NCBI RefSeq assembly: GCF_010723735.1
Contig: NZ_BLLB01000002.1
Coordinates: forward strand, 434,001 to 498,000
Length of the DNA: 64,000 bases
Direction: 5' to 3'
Origin: Mycolicibacterium hippocampi
Lineage (GTDB): Bacteria > Actinomycetota > Actinomycetes > Mycobacteriales > Mycobacteriaceae
Part shown: positions 36,957 through 44,646 of the stretch, piece after piece
How the letters are laid out: each line of letters opens with the position of its first letter
Position numbering within the stretch: position 1 is the first letter of the stretch
The notes under the pieces: generated by a model
Told to the model about the DNA's origin: nothing
The model's database searches: none
The model's input: the letters and a program-made list of their open reading frames with translations, nothing else
Position numbers and translations under genes: made by a program

Positions 36957-38117
36957 GTGGAGTCGGCGGCAGTGGAGCGCATCTGGCAGGCGGCCAGGCA
37001 CTGGTACGCGGCGGGCATGCAGCCGGCGATCCAGTTGTGCCTGCGCCGTGACGGCCGGGTGATCCTCGACCGCGCCATCGGCCACGGCTGGGGCAACGGT
37101 CCCACCGACCCGCCGGACGCCGAGAAGGTGGCGGTCTCGACGACGACGCCGTTCTGCGTCTACTCCGCCGCCAAGGCGATCACCACGACCGTCACCCACA
37201 TGCTCGTCGAGCGGGGGCAGTTCTCGCTCGACGACCGGGTGTGTGACCACCTGCCGGGTTACACCAGCCACGGAAAGGACCGCACCACGATCCGCCACGT
37301 GCTGACCCACAGCGCGGGCGTACCGTTCGCCACCGGGCCCAGGCCCGACCTCAGGCGGATGGACGACAGCGACTACACCCGCGACATGCTGGGCAAGATG
37401 AAGCCGGTATACCGGCCCGGCTTGGTGCACATCTACCACGGCGTGACGTGGGGACCGCTGATGCGCGAAATCATCTCGGCCGCAACAGGGCGCAGCATCC
37501 GCGACATTCTGCACGAGGAGATCCTGGCCCCCCTGGGGTTCCGGTGGACGAACTACGGCGTTGCCCCCGTTGACGTTCCGTTGGTCGCACCCAGTCACGT
37601 CACCGGCAAACCGTTGCCCGCACCCATCGCGAAGGCATTCAAGGCTGCCGTCGGCGGCACCATGACCCAGATCATCCCGTTCTCGAACACGCCGGAGTTC
37701 CTCACCGGGGTGATCCCGTCGTCGAACACGGTCTCCAATGCCAACGAGCTCTCCAGGTTCGCCGAGATCCTCTGTCGTGGAGGTGAACTCGACGGTGTTC
37801 GGGTGATGTCCGCACAGACGCTACGGGCCGCGACCGCCGAGTCCCGGCGACTGCGCCCCGACCTCGCCACCGGTCTGGCGCCGATGCGCTGGGGCACCGG
37901 CTACATGCTGGGCTCCAGGCGTTTCGGGCCGTTCGGCCGCGATGCCTCCGCCGCGTTCGGCCACACCGGGCTGACCGACATCGCGGTGTGGGCCGACCCG
38001 TCACGTGCGCTCTCGGTGGCGGTGGTCAGCAGCGGCAAGCCTGGTGGGCACCGCGAGGCCAAGCGCTACCCGCAGCTGCTGGACCGGATCAACGCCGAGA
38101 TCCCCCGCGTCGGCTAA
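36957..38117 (+). CDS. Beta-lactamase-fold serine hydrolase/esterase
   Basis: The 386-residue class-C-type enzyme has the SxxK motif in VYSAAKAIT, IYHGVTWG in the place of the YxN motif, and HTGLTDIAV as the third (KTG-like) motif, which fits lipases/esterases of the EstB type. No signal peptide is seen. The first canonical start is GTG 36957, but the frame remains open and coding-like (RIAVPADLEAVTSVGEEDHSR, shown to its end) back to a CTG at 36855 that overlaps the previous stop. The true N-terminus may therefore be longer. It converges by 4 nt with the next gene. Confidence 0.8.
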   Translation: MESAAVERIWQAARHWYAAGMQPAIQLCLRRDGRVILDRAIGHGWGNGPTDPPDAEKVAVSTTTPFCVYSAAKAITTTVTHMLVERGQFSLDDRVCDHLPGYTSHGKDRTTIRHVLTHSAGVPFATGPRPDLRRMDDSDYTRDMLGKMKPVYRPGLVHIYHGVTWGPLMREIISAATGRSIRDILHEEILAPLGFRWTNYGVAPVDVPLVAPSHVTGKPLPAPIAKAFKAAVGGTMTQIIPFSNTPEFLTGVIPSSNTVSNANELSRFAEILCRGGELDGVRVMSAQTLRAATAESRRLRPDLATGLAPMRWGTGYMLGSRRFGPFGRDASAAFGHTGLTDIAVWADPSRALSVAVVSSGKPGGHREAKRYPQLLDRINAEIPRVG

Positions 38118-39232
38118 TCCCCGCGCACGCCGCGGTAGATGCCCCGGTTCACGATCCACGGCAGCAGCACCCGCTCGAACGACCAGGCCGGGAACCGGAA
38201 AGCCCTGCCGTTGGGGGCGAACACCTCGAGCCCGTCGGGCTGGATGCCGAGCACCGATCCCCAGCGCCGCTTCGGCGGCCGGTAACTCTTGAGGTCCGCG
38301 GCCGCCTTGCCCGCCAGCACGGCCCGCACGTTGCCGGCGAGCAGTCCGTCGGCGCGGTTGCGCGCCGAGCTGCGCAACGGGTCGGTGGCGGCGACGTCGC
38401 CCACCGCGAACACCTCGGGGTGCCCCGGCACCTGGAGTTCGGGGGTGACGGTGACGAACCCGTGCTCGTCGAGGATGTCGGCGGGCAGCCACCCGGTGTT
38501 GGGGGTGACCCGCCCGATCGCCCACAGCACCGCGTCGGCGGATGCGGGGGGCTGCCCGGTGCTCCACTGCACCGGATCCGTCGTCAGCTCGTCGCCGGTG
38601 AACCCGTCCGCGAGAACCGCGCGGTGGCCGGGATGCAGCCCGACCCCGGCCTCGGAGAGCCTGCGCTGCACCGTGGCCCAGGTGCGGGGGTGATGCCCGG
38701 CGAGCGCCCGGTCGCCGGGGTAGTAGAGATCAACACGCTTGGTCGGCCAGGTGGTCGCGATCTGGGCGGCGCTGCTCACCGCCGCGGCGCCCCCTCCGAC
38801 GACGATCACCGAACGTGCGGCGGCCAGGCGCTCGTGCGGGCCGCGCAGGTCGGCGTTGATCTCGTCGGTCGTCTGCAGCGTCGGCCGCCGCCAGAAGCCA
38901 TTGGTGACGCCGGTGGCGATGACGAGCACGTCGTAGCCGAACGCGGTGGTGGCGCCGTCGGTTTCGGTGACGGTGACGGCACGGGAATCGAGATCGACAC
39001 CGGTCAGGGTGCCGTGCACCGCACGGACCCGGTCCAGGCCGCGGAACCGGCCGAACGGGACCCAGTTGTGCCGGGCCCACTCGTCGGGCCGCGCCAGCCG
39101 CCAGCCGAGCTCCTGGCCGCTGACCAGTCCGGGCTTGGCCGAGATCCCGACGACGTCGGCATGCTTGGCCAGCTTGATCGCGGTCAGCACCCCGATATCG
39201 CCCAGCCCGGCGATGAGGACCCGACGCGTCAC
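38114..39232 (-). CDS. FAD-dependent pyridine-nucleotide oxidoreductase (NDH-2/FSP1-like)
   Basis: The 372-residue flavoprotein has an N-terminal FAD motif VLIAGLGDIGVLTA in which the usual GxGxxG reads GLGDIG, a central NAD motif VIVVGGGAAAVSSA, and the C-terminal FAD motif EVFAVGDVAATD. The size and order match AIFM2/FSP1 and type II NADH:quinone reductases. GTG 39232 overlaps the DUF1295 stop (GTGA). It is the last gene of the cyclase-DUF1295-flavoprotein operon and would transfer electrons to a quinone-like acceptor, which is inference. Confidence 0.78.
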   Translation of the reverse strand: MTRRVLIAGLGDIGVLTAIKLAKHADVVGISAKPGLVSGQELGWRLARPDEWARHNWVPFGRFRGLDRVRAVHGTLTGVDLDSRAVTVTETDGATTAFGYDVLVIATGVTNGFWRRPTLQTTDEINADLRGPHERLAAARSVIVVGGGAAAVSSAAQIATTWPTKRVDLYYPGDRALAGHHPRTWATVQRRLSEAGVGLHPGHRAVLADGFTGDELTTDPVQWSTGQPPASADAVLWAIGRVTPNTGWLPADILDEHGFVTVTPELQVPGHPEVFAVGDVAATDPLRSSARNRADGLLAGNVRAVLAGKAAADLKSYRPPKRRWGSVLGIQPDGLEVFAPNGRAFRFPAWSFERVLLPWIVNRGIYRGVRGD

Positions 39233-40122
39233 ACGCGGACCTTGCCGGGTGGGCGGGGCACGAACCGTGACACCCGGTCGACGACCGCCTGATAGCCGGG
39301 CCGCCGCTGCAGGCTGCGGGTCTCCATCATCGGGATGCTGGCACCCAGGAACATCGCCAGCATCGCCGCCGCGCCGACGAACAGCCACCAGGCGTCGCCG
39401 GGCGACGCCGCCACGCCGAACAGCGCCAGCGCGAACCAGAATCCGAACTCGCCGAAGTAGTTCGGGTGTCGCGACCAGCTCCACAGGCCGCGGTCCATCA
39501 CCTCGCCGGGCTTCCGGTCCTTGACGAAGCGGTGCATCTGCCCGTCGGCGACGAATTCGAGCGCGACCGCAGCCGTGCCCACGAAGAACGCGACGACGGT
39601 CAGCCATGCCCACCCAGTGCCGGGGGTGGTGACGGCAACGTAGACCGGCAGCATCCCGAGGAACACCTGCACGGTGGGGATCACGTGGATCGCCACCAGG
39701 TCGGCGACGAACTCCCATCGGCCCGCCCGCTCCCGGAACATCGGGTAGCGCCAATCCTCGTGGTGCAGACCGGGAAAGCTGTACACCCAGTTGCCGGTGA
39801 GCCGCACCGCCCACACCACCACGAGCGTCGCTACCAGCCAGATCCGCCACGGTTCTGCGGCACCGCTGTCGGCCCACCAGAAGAACAGCAGCAGCGGCGG
39901 AATGACGCTCCAGTACGCGTCGTAGAAGCTGGAGTTGCGGTACCGCCGGCTGAAGCCGAACACCACCAGCGTCGCGAGGACGTCGGCGATCAGCGTATCC
40001 AGCCACAGCATGCCGGTGGTGGGACCCCACACCAGCCAGGCGGCCGCCACTGCGATGGCCAGAACGTACGCGGTCGTGACGAGGGTCAACGAGCGGGCTT
40101 TGCTCACGGTCTGATCATGCAT
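39229..40122 (-). CDS. DUF1295/steroid-5-alpha-reductase-like membrane protein
   Basis: The 297-residue protein has about seven helices and a C-terminal domain of the 5-alpha-reductase/isoprenylcysteine-methyltransferase type: VAIHVIPTVQVFLG, DRGLWSWSRHPNYFGEFGFW (catalytic-type SRHPNYFGE), and METRSLQRRPGY. Substrate and cofactor are unknown, probably NADPH or SAM with a lipid. ATG 40122 is 4 nt after the upstream glutaminyl-cyclase stop. It overlaps the next gene by 4 nt. Confidence 0.78.
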   Translation of the reverse strand: MHDQTVSKARSLTLVTTAYVLAIAVAAAWLVWGPTTGMLWLDTLIADVLATLVVFGFSRRYRNSSFYDAYWSVIPPLLLFFWWADSGAAEPWRIWLVATLVVVWAVRLTGNWVYSFPGLHHEDWRYPMFRERAGRWEFVADLVAIHVIPTVQVFLGMLPVYVAVTTPGTGWAWLTVVAFFVGTAAVALEFVADGQMHRFVKDRKPGEVMDRGLWSWSRHPNYFGEFGFWFALALFGVAASPGDAWWLFVGAAAMLAMFLGASIPMMETRSLQRRPGYQAVVDRVSRFVPRPPGKVRV

Positions 40123-40126
40123 GACG

Positions 40127-40909
40127 TCACCGGCCGAGCTGGACGCGGAACGTCTTCGGCCAATACTTGCCGGTGAGCAGGAACTCACTGCCCTGGACGT
40201 GTGCGATGCCGTTGAGAACCTGAGCCGACGGCGGAATCCCGCGCGTCCGCAATCCCGAGGCGTTCACGACCAGATCGACCACCCCGGTCCCCGGATCGAT
40301 GCGCACGATGTCGTCACCCGGCCAGACGTTGGCCCAGACCTGCCCGCCGACACACTCCAACTCGTTGAGGCCGCCCAGGGCCTGACCGTCACGGGTGACT
40401 TCGACGCCGCCGGTTTCGGCGAAGTCGTCTGTGTTCTGGAACCGCAGCCTGCTGGTCCCGTCACTGCGGATCAGCCGTTCGCCGTCGTGGCACAAGCCCC
40501 AGCCCTCGCCGTCCAGCGGCACTTCCCGGGTGGGCGCCAGCGTCGCGGTGTCCCATTCGACCGCCACCCCGTCCTGGTAGGTGAGCTGCCAGATCCGGTC
40601 CCCCGCCACGGTGATCCCCTCACCGAAGTAGTCGTTCGGGACCGGAACCTGCCGGCGCACCTCACCGGTTGCCGGGTCGAGTTCACGCAGCTGGGAGGCG
40701 CCGGCGAGTCCGGTGCCCTCGTAGAGAACCGATCCGTCGATCTCCAGTCCCTGAGTGAACGCTTCGGGGTCGTGCGCCAACTCCTCCAGCACGACGGGTT
40801 CGATCACCGGGACGGTCGGGGCGCCCGGCCCGGCGTTGGCGGCGGTGACGGCCGTCCACCCGACCGCGACGACGACGGCGGCCCCCGCCCACATCCGAAG
40901 CTTCCTCAT
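40127..40909 (-). CDS. Glutaminyl-peptide cyclotransferase (plant-type beta-propeller)
   Basis: The 260-residue protein has a cleavable signal (WAGAAVVVAVGWTAVTAANA). The plant-type QC pattern follows: DPEAFTQGLEIDGSVLYEGT, GLAGASQLRELDP, VPVPNDYFGEGITV, then GLCHDGERLIRSDGT and LNELECVGGQVWANVW. It converts N-terminal Gln to pyroglutamate on exported proteins. It is the first gene of the operon, with a 30-bp divergent gap to the zinc dehydrogenase. Confidence 0.85.
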   Translation of the reverse strand: MRKLRMWAGAAVVVAVGWTAVTAANAGPGAPTVPVIEPVVLEELAHDPEAFTQGLEIDGSVLYEGTGLAGASQLRELDPATGEVRRQVPVPNDYFGEGITVAGDRIWQLTYQDGVAVEWDTATLAPTREVPLDGEGWGLCHDGERLIRSDGTSRLRFQNTDDFAETGGVEVTRDGQALGGLNELECVGGQVWANVWPGDDIVRIDPGTGVVDLVVNASGLRTRGIPPSAQVLNGIAHVQGSEFLLTGKYWPKTFRVQLGR

Positions 40910-40939
40910 ACGGTGGTTCTACCGTGCAACGATGGCGGA

Positions 40940-42100
40940 ATGAAAGCGGTCAGTTGTGTGCGCAGCACCCTGGAAGTGGTCGACCTACCGGCCCCGAAGC
41001 CCGCCGAGGGCCAGATCGTGCTCGAGGTGTTGCGCTGCGGCATCTGCGGATCGGACCTGCACGCCAAGGACCACGCCGACGAGCTCACCGAGGTGATGGC
41101 CGAAGGTGGCTACACCGACTTCATGCGCAGCGACACCCCGGTGGTGATGGGTCACGAATTCTGCGGGACGGTCGCAGAGCGGGGACGCAAGGTCGGCAAG
41201 GAGTTCACCCCGGGCACGACGGTGGTGTCCTTCCCGCTGGTGAGGGCGCAGGGCGGGGTTCATCTGACCGGACTGTCGCCGGTGGCGCCCGGTGGTTACG
41301 CCGAGCAGGTGTTGGCCGAGGCGGCACTGTCCTTCGTCGTCCCCAACGGCCTGGATCCGGCGACCGCCGCGCTCACCGAGCCGATGGCGGTGGCCTACCA
41401 CGCCATCAGGCGCAGCGAGATCAGCCGCAAGGATGTCGCGATCGTGCTCGGCTGTGGGCCCGTCGGGCTGGCGGTCATCTGCCACCTGAAAGCCCGCGGC
41501 GTGGGCACCATCGTCGCGAGCGACTTCTCGCCCGGACGTCGGGCGTTGGCCTCCAGGTGCGGTGCCGACATCGTCGTCGACCCCGCGGTGGACTCCCCGT
41601 ACGAGGCCGTGCCCGCCAAGCAGCAGGGCCTGACCGCGCTGCCCGCCCTGTACGAGCTCGGCGTCGGGTCGATGGAGAAACTGCGGCGGCTGCCGGGTTG
41701 GTCTCATGTGTACCGGGCGGTGGACCGGCTCGGGGCCACCGCACCCAAGCGGCCGGTGATCTTCGAGTGTGTCGGCGTGCCGGGGATGATCGACGGTGTC
41801 ATCGGTGCGGCACCGTTGGCCTCACGGATCGTCGTCGTCGGGGTGTGCATGGGCGACGACAAGCTGCGCCCGGCGATGGCGATCGGCAAGGAGATCGACA
41901 TCCGCTTCGTCTTCGGTTACACGCCTTTGGAATTCCGTGACACGCTGCACCTGCTTGCCGAGGGCAAGGTGGATGCGTCGGCGCTGGTGACCGGCACAGT
42001 CGGGCTGGACGGCGTCGCGACGGCATTCCAGGCGCTCGGCGACCCGGAGAAGCACGCCAAGATCATGATCGACCCAGCCAGTCAGGCGACTACGCCCTAG
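40940..42100 (+). CDS. Zinc-binding alcohol/threonine-dehydrogenase-like MDR protein
   Basis: The 386-residue medium-chain dehydrogenase has catalytic-zinc residues in CGICGSDLH (Cys36) and VVMGHEFCG, and the Rossmann motif VLGCGPVGLAV. The structural-zinc cysteine cluster seen in many family members is absent; a longer loop is in its place. It oxidises an alcohol with NAD(P). ATG 40940 is used, since the upstream open frame is antisense to the cyclase. A small hairpin follows (42112-42125). Confidence 0.82.
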   Translation: MKAVSCVRSTLEVVDLPAPKPAEGQIVLEVLRCGICGSDLHAKDHADELTEVMAEGGYTDFMRSDTPVVMGHEFCGTVAERGRKVGKEFTPGTTVVSFPLVRAQGGVHLTGLSPVAPGGYAEQVLAEAALSFVVPNGLDPATAALTEPMAVAYHAIRRSEISRKDVAIVLGCGPVGLAVICHLKARGVGTIVASDFSPGRRALASRCGADIVVDPAVDSPYEAVPAKQQGLTALPALYELGVGSMEKLRRLPGWSHVYRAVDRLGATAPKRPVIFECVGVPGMIDGVIGAAPLASRIVVVGVCMGDDKLRPAMAIGKEIDIRFVFGYTPLEFRDTLHLLAEGKVDASALVTGTVGLDGVATAFQALGDPEKHAKIMIDPASQATTP

Positions 42101-42111
42101 CCTCGAGGTCA

Positions 42112-42125
42112 CGGCGCGAGCGCCG
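42112..42125. terminator. Small hairpin CGGCGC-GA-GCGCCG after the dehydrogenase
   Basis: The six-base arms are perfect but the loop is only two bases, so the real stem is shorter. It lies 12 bp after the stop, followed by GATTTG. It is a weak terminator candidate. Confidence 0.3.
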
Positions 42126-42157
42126 GATTTGTCGGTGGCTTCTGTTTTGATGGTGGT

Positions 42158-43411
42158 ATGTCTTCGGCGGCAACTTCTTTGGCTCCCAAGGAGCGTCTTG
42201 AGGTGTTGTTCGACGAGTTGGCCCAGTTGGCTGGGCAGCGTAATGCGATCGATGGTCGGATCGTGGAGATCGTCGCCGAGATCGACCGCGACGAACTCTG
42301 CGGGTTGACCGGGGCGCGTTCGGTGGCGGGGTTGGTGGCCTGGAAACTGGGCACCTCACCGTCCAACGCGCACACCATCACCACCATCGCGGGGCGGCTC
42401 GCAGAGTTTCCGCGCTGCACCCGAGGGTTGCGCGAGGGGCGGTTGTCGTTGGATCAGGTCGGGGTGATCGCCGGGCGGGCCGCCACCGGCTCCGATGAGC
42501 ATTACGCGCAGCTGGCCGAGTCGGCGACGGTCACCCAACTGCACACCGCCCTCAACGCGGCGCCCCGACCCAAGCCAGAACCCAAGCCGCAACCCGAGCC
42601 CGACCCGGTGTGGGAGCGGTCGGTCATCAAAACCGGTGACGACACCCATGCCACCTACCGGATCCGGCTACCGCACGCTGAGGCGGCGGTCGTCGACGCC
42701 GCGCTGGCCTCTCATCTCGAAGCGCTGGTCACCGCGTGGCGACACGACCACGACACCGGTGGTCAGGTGTCGGATCAGGCGCCGCCGTTTCCGAGCACCG
42801 TGGATGCGTTCATGAGTGTGGTTGAAGCCGGCTGGGACAGCGAGGTGGCGCGCCGGCCGCACGGCCAACGCACCACCGTCATCGCCCACCTCGACGTCGA
42901 CCAGCAGGTCGCGTCGCTGCACCTCGGTCCCTTGTTGTCCGACAGTGAGCGTCGCTTGATGCTCTGTGATGCGACGTGTGAGGTGTGGTTCGAACGCCAT
43001 GGCCGGGTGATCGGCGCCGGTCGGGCGACCCGGACGGTCAACCGGCGGCTGCGCCGGGCGTTGGAGCATCGGGACCGCTGCTGCGTGGTCCCTGGGTGCG
43101 GGGCCACCCGGGGGCTGCATGCTCATCATCTGCGGCACTGGGAAGACGGCGGCCCCACCGAACTCGACAACCTGGTCCTGCTCTGCCCTTACCACCACCG
43201 CATGCACCACCTCGGCGGGATCACCCTCACCGGGCCCGCGCACCGCCTCACAGTCACCGACAACGAAGGCCAGGAACTCAGCGCGGGATCACTGGCCCGA
43301 CCACCCACCACACCACCCCCGGCCGTCGCCCCCTACCCCGGACCGACCGGCGAACGCGCCCAATGGAAGTGGTACACCCCCTACCAACCACCACCACCAA
43401 CAGACAACTAG
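42158..43411 (+). CDS. DUF222/13E12-family HNH endonuclease
   Basis: The 417-residue protein has an N-terminal DUF222 region and a central Pro-rich linker (RPKPEPKPQPEPDP). The C-terminal HNH domain reads CCVVPGCGATRGLHAHHLRHW, where the zinc-type Cys pair precedes the AHH core, and continues with LDNLVLLCPYHHRMHH. Family members occur in many copies in mycobacterial genomes and their biological role is unclear. Codon use shifts from G/T-ending in the 5' half to C/A-ending in the last 200 bp. Confidence 0.9.
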   Translation: MSSAATSLAPKERLEVLFDELAQLAGQRNAIDGRIVEIVAEIDRDELCGLTGARSVAGLVAWKLGTSPSNAHTITTIAGRLAEFPRCTRGLREGRLSLDQVGVIAGRAATGSDEHYAQLAESATVTQLHTALNAAPRPKPEPKPQPEPDPVWERSVIKTGDDTHATYRIRLPHAEAAVVDAALASHLEALVTAWRHDHDTGGQVSDQAPPFPSTVDAFMSVVEAGWDSEVARRPHGQRTTVIAHLDVDQQVASLHLGPLLSDSERRLMLCDATCEVWFERHGRVIGAGRATRTVNRRLRRALEHRDRCCVVPGCGATRGLHAHHLRHWEDGGPTELDNLVLLCPYHHRMHHLGGITLTGPAHRLTVTDNEGQELSAGSLARPPTTPPPAVAPYPGPTGERAQWKWYTPYQPPPPTDN

Positions 43412-44598
43412 GCCCCGTCGCCGTAGAGGCCCAACTTGTTGTCGGGATCGCCGGGCACCCAGGTGCAGTCGACCTGTAAGCGAGCGCCCATCGCCTTGGC
43501 CCGCTGCAGGAGCCGCTGCCCCAGTTCGAGCTGACCGGGCTCCCATGCGGCCAGCGCTTCGGTGATGTCTGCGTTCTCGGCCAGCGCGTCGTGAAGCGCC
43601 CAGGCGTTGGCCGCCGCCTTCGCCGTGCCCGCCGCCGGATGGGGTCGCGCGGCACTCGCCGCATCCCCGAGCAGCGCCACCCGGCCTGTAGCCATCCGGT
43701 GTGCCCCGACGTCGTAGACCGCCTGGAGGAAGGGTTGCTCGGTGCGCAGCACCACCTCGGCGACCGCAGGTGCCAGCAGTTCGACTGCCGCCGAACGCAT
43801 TTCTTCGACGAACCGATCCTGCACCTGACCTGGATGCAGCGATACCTCTGCCGGAACACCACGCTTGTCGGTCATCAACTCACCGAGCTCGCGACCCGCG
43901 GCGACATTGCGGTACCAGACGTAGTTCATGGACCGCTCTCCCACCGCGAGACCGCCCTCGGGTGACGGGATCGGGTACATGGGGACGTGAGTTCCGGGCG
44001 CGACACAATAGGTGACCGAGTCGTGGAGTAGTTCGAACGTCCCGGCGGACAGCCGGCTTTCAGGCACCAGCCCCCGCCAGCCCACATAGCCCGCGTACTC
44101 GAGTCGGGCCTCGGGCGAGAGGTGGCGCCGGTTGGCCGAGCCGACGCCGTCGGCGAACACCACCAGGTCGGCGCGCTCAGACCGGCCGGAGGCGAATCGG
44201 ACGTCGACGCCGTCGACGTCCTGGTCGAAGCCTGCGGCGTACTCCCCGAGGTGGTATCGGTCGCGCCCGAAATCCGCCAGCAATGCCCGGTGGAACGTGC
44301 CCCACGACGTGAACCGCCATGGCGCGGGCTCCCGGTACAGGATCGTGTTGCCGTCGCCCAGATATTGCATGAATCGGGTTGACGTGCTGACGGTTTCGGG
44401 GTGTTGATCGCTGCACTCGACGAACCAGCGCAACGTCTCGGGGTGCAGGACGATGCCGCCGCCCCGGCCGTCGAGGTCGGTGGGTGTGCGCTCGAAGACC
44501 TCGACGTCGAAACCCAGCCTGCGCAGCAGCAACGCGGTGGTCAGGCCACCGATCGAACCGCCGACGACCACGGCCCGGTAGCCGCTCCAGTCCTGCAC
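43408..44598 (-). CDS. FAD-dependent monooxygenase (2,6-dihydroxypyridine-hydroxylase-like)
   Basis: The 396-residue aromatic-hydroxylase-type flavoprotein has the FAD motif VVVGGSIGGLTTALLLRR near the N-terminus, a DG-type VFADGVGSANRR, and GRVALLGDAASAARPHPAAG binding FAD ribityl. A late thioredoxin-like domain is missing, as in small members. It hydroxylates an aromatic or heteroaromatic ring with NAD(P)H and O2; the substrate is unknown. Its stop overlaps the DUF222 stop by 4 nt. Confidence 0.82.
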   Translation of the reverse strand: MQDWSGYRAVVVGGSIGGLTTALLLRRLGFDVEVFERTPTDLDGRGGGIVLHPETLRWFVECSDQHPETVSTSTRFMQYLGDGNTILYREPAPWRFTSWGTFHRALLADFGRDRYHLGEYAAGFDQDVDGVDVRFASGRSERADLVVFADGVGSANRRHLSPEARLEYAGYVGWRGLVPESRLSAGTFELLHDSVTYCVAPGTHVPMYPIPSPEGGLAVGERSMNYVWYRNVAAGRELGELMTDKRGVPAEVSLHPGQVQDRFVEEMRSAAVELLAPAVAEVVLRTEQPFLQAVYDVGAHRMATGRVALLGDAASAARPHPAAGTAKAAANAWALHDALAENADITEALAAWEPGQLELGQRLLQRAKAMGARLQVDCTWVPGDPDNKLGLYGDGA

Positions 44599-44646
44599 GA
44601 AGCAAACACTAACGCCCGATCGTCGCTGCGACGTGAACCCGATCGC

